Shown: piece after piece, positions 24,806 to 32,695 of the stretch
Numbering within the stretch: position 1 is the stretch's first letter
Layout of the letters: the number at the start of each line of letters is the position of its first letter
Assembly (NCBI GenBank): GCA_016783885.1
Contig: JADHVR010000043.1
Location: 1 to 32,951 of the forward strand
Direction: 5' to 3'
DNA: 32,951 nt
From: Bacteroidales bacterium
GTDB lineage: Bacteria; Bacteroidota; Bacteroidia; Bacteroidales; JAADJA01
Translations under genes and position numbers: made by a program
The notes under the pieces: model-generated
Databases searched by the model: none
The model's input: only the letters and a program-made list of their open reading frames with translations
What the model was told of the DNA's origin: nothing

Positions 24806-25090
24806 ATGACAAAAGCAGAAATTGTAGTAGAAATCGCAAACAAAACAGGAATCGAAAAAGTTACTGTTCAGCATACTGTTGAAGCATTTATGGATGCAGT
24901 AAAAAATTCAATGATAAATGGCGAAAACGTTTACCTGCGAGGCTTTGGTAGTTTTATTATAAAGAGAAGAGCTGAAAAAACCGGTAGAAATATTTCTAAG
25001 AATACTACCATTATTATTCCTGCTCACAATATTCCAGCATTTAAGCCGGCAAAAACATTTGTTAATGAGGTGAAAAATAACGTAAAGTAA
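24806..25090 (+). CDS. HU-family DNA-binding protein
   Basis: A 94-residue HU/IHF-type nucleoid protein: 'MTKAEIVVEIANKTGI', the dimerising helices, 'LRGFGSFIIKRRAEKTGRNI' leading into the DNA-binding beta arm, and 'IPAHNIPAFKPAKTFVNEV' at the end. The Pro in the arm region that kinks DNA is visible (IIIPAHNIP). Length is normal for the family. The gene is divergent from ssb, with the two promoters in the 147 bases between, and is followed after 20 bases by the 29-residue basic protein. Confidence 0.93.
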   Translation: MTKAEIVVEIANKTGIEKVTVQHTVEAFMDAVKNSMINGENVYLRGFGSFIIKRRAEKTGRNISKNTTIIIPAHNIPAFKPAKTFVNEVKNNVK

Positions 25091-25110
25091 TTTTAAATTG
25101 AGGATGGATT

Positions 25111-25200
25111 ATGCCTAGCGGAAAAAAGAGAAAAAGACATAAGATGGCTACCCACAAGCGGAAAAAGCGCTTAAGGAAAAACAGACATAAGAAGAAATAA
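25111..25200 (+). CDS. AURKAIP1/COX24-type small basic protein (ribosome-associated)
   Basis: A 29-residue protein, MPSGKKRKRHKM followed by ATHKRKKRLRKNRHKKK. More than half the residues are Lys or Arg. The pattern 'KKRKRHKMATHKRKKRLRKNRHK' of this type is that of the AURKAIP1/COX24 domain, known as mitochondrial ribosomal protein mS38 and as bS22-like small-subunit proteins in bacteria; Bacteroidetes genomes carry it beside HU and rng. A purine-rich GAGGATGG lies 3-10 bases upstream of the ATG. It probably binds small-subunit rRNA, by family analogy. The 151 bases to the rng start hold no other gene or clear promoter, so HU, this gene and rng may share a transcript. Confidence 0.85.
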   Translation: MPSGKKRKRHKMATHKRKKRLRKNRHKKK

Positions 25201-25351
25201 TTTATTTGAAGTTTCATAATTTTATAACATAATACCGGTAAGTCATAATTTTATTAAATTTCGATCACCTCCAGATTTTACATCAGCTCTCTCCAGGTAA
25301 CGTCATTGAATTAGTTTACAATGATGTTAATTATTTTAAAGAAATTAAGAT

Positions 25352-26902
25352 GTGAATAAAGAATTAATTATTAACACGGGGCATTCGGAAGTTGAAATAG
25401 CCCTGTTAGAAGATAAGTCGCTGGTTGAATTACATAAAGAGAAGATTGGTACTGGTTATGCCGTTGGCGATGTTTATCTTGGTAAAGTTCATAAAATAAT
25501 GCCGGGATTAAATGCGGCTTTTATTGACGTAGGATATAAAAAGGATGCCTTTTTACATTACCTTGACCTTGGGCCACAGGTTCAATCACTTAACAAACTC
25601 ACTAAATTTGCTGTACAAGGCAGGCTTAGGTCCCCTTCGTTAAACAACTTCAGGCTTGAAAAGGATATTGAAAAAACCGGGAAAATTTCTAACGTTCTTA
25701 GCTCCGGACAGCAAATCCTTGTACAAATAGCAAAAGAACCCATTTCTACAAAAGGTCCGAGAGTATCATCGGAATTATCTTTTGCCGGAAGATATTTAGT
25801 GCTGGTTCCATTCTCTAACCGTATTTCCCTATCACAACGAATCAAGAATCCTGAAGAAAGGACTCGCCTTAAAAGGTTGATTCAAAGCATTAAACCCAAC
25901 AACTTAGGAGTAATTATCAGAACTGTTGCCGAACATAAAAAGGTTGCGGATCTTGACAATGACCTGAAAAATCTTGTACACAAATGGGAAAATTCTGTTA
26001 AAAGACTCACAAAAGCCCACCCGCCGCAAAAAATCGCCAGTGAACTGGATCGGACTTCGGCAATTTTACGCGATATTCTGAATGAATCTTTTAATACGAT
26101 TGTTGTAAATGACCCTTCTTTATACAACGACACAAAGAACTTTATTAAATCTATAGCTCCGGATAAAGCTAATATTGTAAAGCTTTATAGAGGAAAGACC
26201 CCTGTTTTTGAGAATTTTGGCTTAGACAAACAAATCAAGAACTCGTTTGGCAGGATAGTTACCATAAGAAGCGGAATATACCTTATAATCGAGCATACCG
26301 AAGCCCTTCATGTTATAGATATAAACAGCGGGCACAGGGTCAACAAGGAAAACACACAGGAGGAAAATGCCCTGGCAGTGAACCTGGAGGCTGCCGCTGA
26401 AGTTGCACGGCAACTCAGATTAAGAGATATGGGAGGTATCATTGTTATTGACTTTATCGACATGAGGGTAGCTTTAAACAGGCGAAAACTTTTTCATAAG
26501 ATAAAGGAGGAAATGGCGAAAGACAGGGCTAAGCATACTATTCTTCCTCCAAGTAAATTCGGTTTGGTACAGATTACGCGGCAGCGTGTACGCCCCGAGA
26601 TGAATGTTCAAATTGTTGAAAGATGTCCCGTTTGCAACGGAACCGGCGAAATTAAACCCAGCATACTTTTTATTGATGAATTAGAAAATAATTTAAGATA
26701 TCTGATACATGATCAAAATGAAAAAGTCCTGAGATTGACTTTACATCCTTATTTATTTGCTTTTATCACAAAGGGAATAATTTCGCAACGATTAAAATGG
26801 TTTTTTAGATTTAACCGGTGGATCAGGCTAAAACCGATATCTTCATATCATTTGCTTGAATATCATTTCTTCAATAAAAGCAATGATGAAATTAAAATAT
26901 AA
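25352..26902 (+). CDS. rng: Ribonuclease G (Rne/Rng family)
   Basis: A 516-residue endoribonuclease that cuts single-stranded RNA in rRNA maturation and mRNA decay. Seen in order: an N-terminal S1 domain split by an insertion ('VGDVYLGKVHKIMPGLNAAFIDVG'), 'ISTKGPRVSSELSFAGRYLVL', the 5'-sensor region, catalytic 'VIDINSGHR' (Asp323) and 'IDFIDM' (Asp367), and the zinc-link motif CPVCNGTG (Cys425, Cys428). The long disordered scaffold tail of RNase E is absent, which supports RNase G. The start is GTG at 25352; the preceding ATG (25350) runs straight into TGA. Confidence 0.92.
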   Translation: MNKELIINTGHSEVEIALLEDKSLVELHKEKIGTGYAVGDVYLGKVHKIMPGLNAAFIDVGYKKDAFLHYLDLGPQVQSLNKLTKFAVQGRLRSPSLNNFRLEKDIEKTGKISNVLSSGQQILVQIAKEPISTKGPRVSSELSFAGRYLVLVPFSNRISLSQRIKNPEERTRLKRLIQSIKPNNLGVIIRTVAEHKKVADLDNDLKNLVHKWENSVKRLTKAHPPQKIASELDRTSAILRDILNESFNTIVVNDPSLYNDTKNFIKSIAPDKANIVKLYRGKTPVFENFGLDKQIKNSFGRIVTIRSGIYLIIEHTEALHVIDINSGHRVNKENTQEENALAVNLEAAAEVARQLRLRDMGGIIVIDFIDMRVALNRRKLFHKIKEEMAKDRAKHTILPPSKFGLVQITRQRVRPEMNVQIVERCPVCNGTGEIKPSILFIDELENNLRYLIHDQNEKVLRLTLHPYLFAFITKGIISQRLKWFFRFNRWIRLKPISSYHLLEYHFFNKSNDEIKI

Positions 26903-26996
26903 TTTTTCGGGCTTTGTCAAAAAATTAATACATTGCCTGAAAGCAAGTTATAATAAACATCTAAAATTGATAGAAATAATATATTTCATTTAAGCT

Positions 26997-27038
26997 TTTT
27001 AACTTATAACATATAACTCTTAACTAATAATTTATAAT
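26997..27038 (+). repeat. 7-bp-period tract abutting the trpS start
   Basis: Six 7-base units (ttttaac, ttataac, atataac, and weaker copies) end three bases before the trpS ATG. The first four end in AAC. It is the sister of the 8-bp-period tracts at 4483, 22143 and 30121 and would form the end of the trpS leader. Confidence 0.6.
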
Positions 27039-27041
27039 AAA

Positions 27042-28040
27042 ATGTCTATTGTTTTAAGCGGTATAAGACCAACCGGAAATCTTCACCTTGGCAACTATTT
27101 CGGTGCTTTGAAAAATTTTAAAAAGATGCAGCATGAAAACGAGTGTTATTTTTTTATTGCCGATTATCATTCATTAACCACTCATCCCACTCCCGACGAT
27201 CTGCATGGAAATGTCAGACAGGTTCTGATTGAGTATCTTGCAGCCGGAATTGATCCTGAAACAGCCACTCTGTATATTCAAAGCGACCTGCCTGAAACAG
27301 CAGAGCTTTACCTGCTTTTTAACATGAATGCATACAAAGGAGAACTGGAAAGAGTAACTACTTTTAAAGATAAAGCCCGTAAACAGCCTGACAATGTTAA
27401 CGCCGGTCTTCTTACTTATCCAAGCCTGATGGCAGCGGATATTCTTATTCACAGAGCACATAAAGTTCCTGTTGGAAAAGACCAGGAGCAACATCTTGAA
27501 ATGACCCGTACTTTTGCAAAAAGATTTAATCGCTTATATAAGGTTGATTTTTTTCCAGAACCCGTAGCTTATAATTTTGGTGAAGAACTTATTAAAATAC
27601 CGGGATTAGACGGATCAGGCAAAATGAGTAAGTCGGATGATGAGAACAGTGCTATTTTTCTTGCCGATGAGCCAAAGGTGATTAGTAAAAAAGTGATGAA
27701 AGCTGTTACCGATGCCGGGCCAACTAAAATGAACTCACCCAAATCAGAGCCCGTTGAAAACCTGTTCTCGTTAATGAAAGCTGTTTCTGAACCCGAAACA
27801 GTACAGTATTTTAATGATCTTTATAATAAATGCGAAATACGTTACGGAGACCTGAAAAAGAAACTGGCTGAAGATATTATTACTTTTATTGAACCTATCA
27901 GGGAAAGAATTAAAGAAATATCTGCAAATGATGCCTATATTAAAAAAGTTGTAAAAATGGGTAAGGAAAAAGCTCATATTAGCGGTTCGAAAACCATTAA
28001 AGAAGTTCGGGAAATTATTGGTTTCAGGGAATTTAATTAA
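27042..28040 (+). CDS. trpS: Tryptophan-tRNA ligase
   Basis: A 332-residue class I aminoacyl-tRNA synthetase that charges tRNA-Trp. 'SGIRPTGNLHLGNYFGAL' holds the HIGH-like signature (HLGN, 15-18), followed by 'ADYHSLTTHPTP', 'MADILIHRAHKVPVGKDQEQHLEMTR' for Trp recognition, and KMSKS (194-198). Length is typical for bacterial TrpRS. The ATG is preceded by the 7-bp-period tract. The hflX gene follows after 71 bases on the same strand. Confidence 0.95.
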   Translation: MSIVLSGIRPTGNLHLGNYFGALKNFKKMQHENECYFFIADYHSLTTHPTPDDLHGNVRQVLIEYLAAGIDPETATLYIQSDLPETAELYLLFNMNAYKGELERVTTFKDKARKQPDNVNAGLLTYPSLMAADILIHRAHKVPVGKDQEQHLEMTRTFAKRFNRLYKVDFFPEPVAYNFGEELIKIPGLDGSGKMSKSDDENSAIFLADEPKVISKKVMKAVTDAGPTKMNSPKSEPVENLFSLMKAVSEPETVQYFNDLYNKCEIRYGDLKKKLAEDIITFIEPIRERIKEISANDAYIKKVVKMGKEKAHISGSKTIKEVREIIGFREFN

Positions 28041-28111
28041 ACTTTATTAAATGAGTTCACATCGTCTGTCAACATCAATTATTTATTTTGTTTAAAAATT
28101 TTATTGATTGA

Positions 28112-29314
28112 ATGCCTGAGCTAATCAATACAGCAATACAAAAAGAAACAATAATTCTTATCGGGATAATAACAAAAAATGAAACCGAACAAAGGTTAAA
28201 CGAATATCTTGATGAGCTGGCTTTTCTTGCAGATACGGCAGGCGCTATAACCGTTGAAAGATTTATCCAGAGACTTGAAATGCAGGATAGGAGAACTTTT
28301 GTAGGTTCGGGTAAACTAATTGAAATAAGGGACTATGTTAGAGCAAACAAGATTGATATTGCAGTTTTTGATGACGAACTCAGTCCTTCGCAAATAAGAA
28401 ATATTGAGAAAACCTTACGATGCAGGATTCTCGACCGGAATAACCTTATTCTCGATATCTTTGCCAGCCGTGCTCGAACGGCACATGCCAAAACCCAGGT
28501 GGAACTTGCACAATATCAGTACCTGCTTCCACGCCTTACCCGAATGTGGACTCACCTTGAACGTCAGCGTGGAGGTATAGGGCTTAGGGGTCCCGGTGAA
28601 AGAGAAATCGAGACAGACCGCCGTATCATTCGCGACCGTATTGCCCTTTTAAAGAAAAAACTTGTCCGTATCGATAAGCAAAAAGCTACTCAAAGAAGGA
28701 ACCGCGGCAATATGGTGCAGGTTGCATTGGTCGGATATACTAACGTGGGGAAATCAACAATAATGAACCTGCTGAGTAAATCTAACATTTTTGCGGAAAA
28801 TAAATTATTTGCTACCCTTGATACAACTGTTCGGAAAGTTGTGATAGAAAATCTGCCTTTTTTACTTTCTGATACTGTCGGATTCATACGTAAACTTCCG
28901 CACGACCTGGTGGAATCATTTAAATCCACCCTCGACGAGGTAAGAGAATCAGATATTCTTATTCATGTGGTTGATATTTCTCATCCCGATTTTGAGGAAC
29001 AGATCAACGTGGTAAAGCAAACTCTTGCTGATATCGACGCAAACGGAAAACCAACCATCATGCTGTTCAATAAAATTGACGCATACACTTTTATAGAAAA
29101 AGAACCTGACGATCTTACCCCTTCAACCAAAGAAAATTTAAGTCTGGAAGATTTGAAGAAAACCTGGATGGCAAAAGCCAATTCATCTACATTATTCATC
29201 TCAGCCACGAAAAAGCAAAACATCGAAGAGTTAAAAAATGTTTTGTATGAGGTAGTAAAAAAAATCCATATTGAACGGTATCCTTATAATGATTTTTTGT
29301 ATGAAGAGTGCTGA
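28112..29314 (+). CDS. hflX: Ribosome-associated GTPase HflX
   Basis: A 400-residue GTPase that splits stalled or stress-paused ribosomes. The N-terminal HflX domain ends with the conserved 'GPGEREIETDRR' segment and helices. The G domain has G1 GYTNVGKST (208-216), G3 DTVGF (254-258), G4 NKID (320-323), and 'FISATKKQNIEEL' as the G5 region. Length is near the family norm. It follows trpS after 71 bases; no promoter is obvious between them. A GC-rich hairpin lies just after the stop. Confidence 0.94.
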   Translation: MPELINTAIQKETIILIGIITKNETEQRLNEYLDELAFLADTAGAITVERFIQRLEMQDRRTFVGSGKLIEIRDYVRANKIDIAVFDDELSPSQIRNIEKTLRCRILDRNNLILDIFASRARTAHAKTQVELAQYQYLLPRLTRMWTHLERQRGGIGLRGPGEREIETDRRIIRDRIALLKKKLVRIDKQKATQRRNRGNMVQVALVGYTNVGKSTIMNLLSKSNIFAENKLFATLDTTVRKVVIENLPFLLSDTVGFIRKLPHDLVESFKSTLDEVRESDILIHVVDISHPDFEEQINVVKQTLADIDANGKPTIMLFNKIDAYTFIEKEPDDLTPSTKENLSLEDLKKTWMAKANSSTLFISATKKQNIEELKNVLYEVVKKIHIERYPYNDFLYEEC

Positions 29315-29326
29315 CATGAGAGGTCG

Positions 29327-29360
29327 GGCAAGGCTTGCGGGCGGTGAGTCCTGCCTTGTC
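29327..29360. repeat. GC-rich hairpin after hflX
   Basis: GGCAAGGC (29327-29334) pairs with GCCTTGTC (29353-29360) with one G-T pair and an 18-base GC-rich loop. It is followed by GAAAAAAG, not by a T-run, so a simple terminator is unlikely. Its base composition stands out sharply from its AT-rich surroundings, as a small palindromic repeat would. Confidence 0.4.
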
Positions 29361-29446
29361 GAAAAAAGTGCTTGAAGTTATGATATACTAAAACGCATAA
29401 ACTTTACGATAAACAAAAACATAATAGAGTTGGTAATACATTAGAT

Positions 29447-30097
29447 ATGTCATGTTATTTTTGCATTTTCGATCAGCATCAGTTTAAAAGAACCGAAATA
29501 CTTACAATTCTTTTCTCTGCTTTAGTTTCTTATCCTGCGTATATAGTTCTAAACAATATAATAATTAACCTGCTTCATTTTATCTTTGGCTATTCCTTCT
29601 ACCTTCATATATTCGGATCTTATTGCCAATTAGATGATCCTGATTTTGAAGTAGATTCGCAGTGCCTTATTTTTCTTATTTGCTTTTATATTATAAAATT
29701 AGCAATTGTCGGTTTTGCAATTCTTTACTATAAAAAGGGAAAGCACTTCAATATTCTTAAATTATTAATTGTTGTTGTTTTATTAAATTGCATTACGATT
29801 GATACCATTAGCCTTATCTCATATTTCTTTGATTCTGTTTTTAATACTTATAGTTTTCGTTTTTTCTTTTCCGGGGCACCAATTTTTATGCTCGAAACTC
29901 AAATTGGGTTACCGAGATATAGCCTTACTTTAATTAATGCTATTATCGGCTTGTTTATCCCGTATTTTGTTTTGAAAAAATTTAAGCTGTCAAATACGAT
30001 TAATATTTTCCTTTATTATTTATTACTATTGGCAGGAGTGTTTATTATTGCGGGAATTTTTAATATAATCAGATATTATTCAATTTTAAAGATTTGA
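29447..30097 (+). CDS. Multi-pass membrane protein of unknown function
   Basis: A 216-residue protein I do not recognise. About five hydrophobic segments are visible, roughly at residues 20-50, 72-95, 101-125, 160-175 and 185-210, separated by short loops with Lys-rich cytoplasmic parts ('YYKKGKHFNILK', 'VLKKFKLSN'). The first 18 residues (MSCYFCIFDQHQFKRTEIL) contain two Cys and no signal peptide. No enzyme or transporter motif was found. The coding sequence is very AT-rich and full of Phe, Ile and Leu, unlike hflX and lnt on either side. It has 132 bases of upstream sequence, including the GC-rich hairpin, but no clear promoter. It could be a recently acquired or fast-evolving gene. Confidence 0.6.
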   Translation: MSCYFCIFDQHQFKRTEILTILFSALVSYPAYIVLNNIIINLLHFIFGYSFYLHIFGSYCQLDDPDFEVDSQCLIFLICFYIIKLAIVGFAILYYKKGKHFNILKLLIVVVLLNCITIDTISLISYFFDSVFNTYSFRFFFSGAPIFMLETQIGLPRYSLTLINAIIGLFIPYFVLKKFKLSNTINIFLYYLLLLAGVFIIAGIFNIIRYYSILKI

Positions 30098-30120
30098 AAT
30101 CGTTGAAAAAAGCAAAAGCA

Positions 30121-30151
30121 ACAAATAACCATAAAACAATTTAGCAATAAA
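30121..30151 (+). repeat. Short 8-bp-period tract upstream of the lnt promoter
   Basis: Three in-phase 8-base units (accataaa, acaattta, gcaataaa) preceded by a 7-base relative. The unit acaattta is also present in the tract at 22143. The tract ends 12 bases before the lnt -7 element. Confidence 0.5.
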
Positions 30152-30162
30152 TTACTTTTCAA

Positions 30163-30170
30163 TATCTTTG
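30163..30170 (+). promoter_or_regulatory. -7 element of lnt
   Basis: TATCTTTGCCC is a full TAnnTTTG match, 22 bases before the lnt ATG. The expected -33 region contains TTTAG rather than TTG. Confidence 0.55.
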
Positions 30171-30192
30171 CCCATCTTTCGTTTAATCAGAT

Positions 30193-31797
30193 ATGAAGAA
30201 ACGCCACCTTTTATTATTATCCGTTTTATCCGGGGTTTTATTTACCATTGGCTGGCCGGTCAACGGTTTTCCGGCATTCCTTTTTACAGCGCTTGTCCCG
30301 CTTTTGATCATTGAAGATTATATTTTCAAAAACAAGACTGATTTCAGCAGGTTCAGCGTTTTTTTCTATACCTATCCTGCTTTTCTTATCTGGAATATAT
30401 TAACTACCTGGTGGATATGGAATTCGACACCTGTGGCTGTTTTCGCCTGGACCTTGAATGCAATGTTTATGAGCATAGTTTTTAATGTATATCATATCTC
30501 AAGGAGGAATATTTATAATTTTCATTCAGGATGGTTTATCCTGGTGTTTTTCTGGATCTTCTTTGAATACATTCACCTTAACTGGAAGTTCACATGGACA
30601 TGGCTTAATCTTGGCAATGGCTTTGCCTCTTATACAAAATGGATACAATGGTACGAATTTACAGGAACTTTGGGAGGGTCAGCCTGGATTCTAATAGTAA
30701 ATATTTTAATTTATAAAGCTCTTAAAGCCTTTCGTCTTAAGGAAAAGAGAAAATTCATCAGGATGTCGGCTCTTTCGATGATATTGATCATTATACCAAT
30801 TGCAATTTCTTATCTTATATATTTTGGATACGAAGAAAAGAAAAATCCCATTAGAGTTATAGTTATCCAGCCGAACCTGGATCCTTATTCCGAGCAGTAC
30901 GATATACCTCCTCTGGAAGTGATTGATATTAACCTTGACCTGGCAATTTCCGAACTTGACGACAGCGTGGATTTTATAGTTTGCCCAGAATCTACTATAC
31001 AGGAAGCCATCTGGGAAAGGAACTTAGAATGGTCGTCCAGTCTGAAAAAGCTAAAAAAATTTGTTGAAAAAAATCCGAAAATAAAAATTGTAATCGGTGC
31101 ATCAACATATAAGCGCTATCTGGAAGGCGAGAAGTTGGCATTTTCAGCCAGGTATCATAAAAGAGAAGATTTTTATTACGAATGTTATAATACGGCTTTT
31201 TTAATTGATACTTCAAACAATATCCAAATACACCACAAATCGAAGCTGACACCGGGAGTAGAATTTATGCCATCGTGGGGAATATTAAAATTTATTGAAA
31301 AATTTGCAATTGATCTGGGTGGGTCTGTTGGTTCGCTTGGGATCGACAAAGAACAATTTCCATTTAATATAGATGACACACTAAAAATAGCACCAATAAT
31401 CTGTTACGAATCTGTTTTCGGTGAGTTTTGCAACGATTATGTAAAAAAGGGCGCTCAAATCTTTTTCCTGATAACTAATGACGGCTGGTGGGGTAATACG
31501 CCGGGATACAAGCAACATTTGACATTTTCTTCCTTAAGAGCCATCGAAATGCGCAGGAGCATCGCCCGATCAGCTAATACGGGTATCTCGGCATTCATCG
31601 ATCAAAAGGGAGATATTAACCAGGCAACAGAATATTGGGTTCCCGACGTTATTAAGCAAGATATTAACATCAATTCGGATATTACGTTTTATGTGAGATA
31701 TGGTGATTATTTCGGGAGGATATCTGCATTTGTCAGCGTTATTTTTATTTTAATTGCTATTGTTTTTGGAATCAGGAATAAAACAAGAACAATATGA
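30193..31797 (+). CDS. lnt: Apolipoprotein N-acyltransferase
   Basis: A 534-residue inner-membrane enzyme that adds the third acyl chain to lipoproteins. An N-terminal half of six or so membrane segments ('SVLSGVLFTIGWPVNGFPAF' onward, with 'WFILVFFWIFFEYIHLNW') is followed by a nitrilase-like domain with the catalytic triad Glu266 (VCPEST), Lys349 (HHKSKLTPG) and Cys404 (IICYES), and 'NDGWWGNTPGYKQH'. A last membrane segment ends the protein. Its presence fits the lipoproteins seen here (GldD, the A2M protein). The stop overlaps the next gene by four bases (ATGA), so the two are translationally coupled. Confidence 0.94.
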   Translation: MKKRHLLLLSVLSGVLFTIGWPVNGFPAFLFTALVPLLIIEDYIFKNKTDFSRFSVFFYTYPAFLIWNILTTWWIWNSTPVAVFAWTLNAMFMSIVFNVYHISRRNIYNFHSGWFILVFFWIFFEYIHLNWKFTWTWLNLGNGFASYTKWIQWYEFTGTLGGSAWILIVNILIYKALKAFRLKEKRKFIRMSALSMILIIIPIAISYLIYFGYEEKKNPIRVIVIQPNLDPYSEQYDIPPLEVIDINLDLAISELDDSVDFIVCPESTIQEAIWERNLEWSSSLKKLKKFVEKNPKIKIVIGASTYKRYLEGEKLAFSARYHKREDFYYECYNTAFLIDTSNNIQIHHKSKLTPGVEFMPSWGILKFIEKFAIDLGGSVGSLGIDKEQFPFNIDDTLKIAPIICYESVFGEFCNDYVKKGAQIFFLITNDGWWGNTPGYKQHLTFSSLRAIEMRRSIARSANTGISAFIDQKGDINQATEYWVPDVIKQDININSDITFYVRYGDYFGRISAFVSVIFILIAIVFGIRNKTRTI

Positions 31798-32573
31798 TAA
31801 AACTATTTTACAGGCATTACGGCGAAGGTCAACCTGTGATAATCCTGCACGGGCTTTTTGGTATTTCTGATAACTGGGTTACCATAGGGCGTCGCCTCGC
31901 TGAGAAGTTTGAAGTTTTTATACCTGACCAAAGGAATCACGGACAATCTCCTCATAGCGATACATTTAATTATTATACTCTGGCAGAAGACCTTTTCGAA
32001 TTTATTGAAAACCATAAGCTCATAAATCCTGTGTTAATAGGTCATTCAATGGGCGGGAAAGTTGCTATGAACTTCGCTTTAAAATATCCTCACAAGGTTG
32101 ATAAACTGATAATAGTTGACATGAGTGCCAGAAAATACCCTGCACGGCAAACACACATAAACATTATCAATGCCATGCTGTCAATTGATTTTGATAATAT
32201 AAAATCAAGAGAAGAGGTTAGCGCAATCATCCCGGAAACGATAAAGCCACCGGGTATAAAACAATTAATATTGAAAAACCTATACAGGATAAACAGGAAT
32301 ATGCTTGGCTGGAGGATGAATGTTCAGGCAATTTATAATAACATCGAAAATATTTTGGATGGAATTGAATCGCCATACACATTTGATAAGCCTTCTCTAT
32401 TTGTAAAAGGCAGTAACTCCGACTATATCCTGAAAGAGGATCATGAACACATCAGGAAAAATTTCCCAAATGCCGAATTCCATACAATTGAAAATACTTC
32501 ACACTGGGTTCATGACGAAAAACCTGATGAATTGTATGCGGTTTTCAGTAAGTTCTTCGGGAAAGGAATGTGA
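31794..32573 (+). CDS. Alpha/beta-hydrolase (YbfF-like esterase)
   Basis: A 259-residue cytoplasmic alpha/beta-hydrolase. The oxyanion region is 'VIILHGLFGISDNW', the strand 'VFIPDQRNHGQSPHS' follows, and the nucleophile elbow is GHSMGG (Ser85). The catalytic His is in 'TSHWVHDEKP' (His237), and Asp210 in 'VKGSNSDYI' is the probable acid or a substrate-loop residue. The DQRNHG segment and length match YbfF-type esterases, which cleave acyl-CoA and similar thioesters in vitro. The true substrate is unknown. Overlap with lnt by ATGA suggests joint expression, so a lipid-related substrate is plausible but unproven. Confidence 0.85.
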   Translation: MIKLFYRHYGEGQPVIILHGLFGISDNWVTIGRRLAEKFEVFIPDQRNHGQSPHSDTFNYYTLAEDLFEFIENHKLINPVLIGHSMGGKVAMNFALKYPHKVDKLIIVDMSARKYPARQTHINIINAMLSIDFDNIKSREEVSAIIPETIKPPGIKQLILKNLYRINRNMLGWRMNVQAIYNNIENILDGIESPYTFDKPSLFVKGSNSDYILKEDHEHIRKNFPNAEFHTIENTSHWVHDEKPDELYAVFSKFFGKGM

Positions 32574-32591
32574 GTTTTTAATATAAAATGT

Positions 32592-32638
32592 AACATGGAG
32601 GTTCCAAATTAACTATCAAAATGGAACATGCAGATTCC
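32592..32638. repeat. Two imperfect 14-bp direct repeats
   Basis: AACATGGAGGTTCC (32592-32605) and AACATGCAGATTCC (32625-32638) differ at two positions and are 33 bases apart. The second is inside a near-palindrome, GGAA-N8-TTCC. They lie between the hydrolase stop and the last gene. Confidence 0.5.
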
Positions 32639-32695
32639 GTGTTTTAAATAAATAACTAACATTTCTCACTTAAAAATTCAACAATAAATATTTAC

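Noticed and set aside
26906-26941. Terminator after rng (TTCGGGC with GCCTGAA)
   Set aside because: The stem has a G-T pair, a 22-base loop and no T-run afterwards, so it does not qualify.
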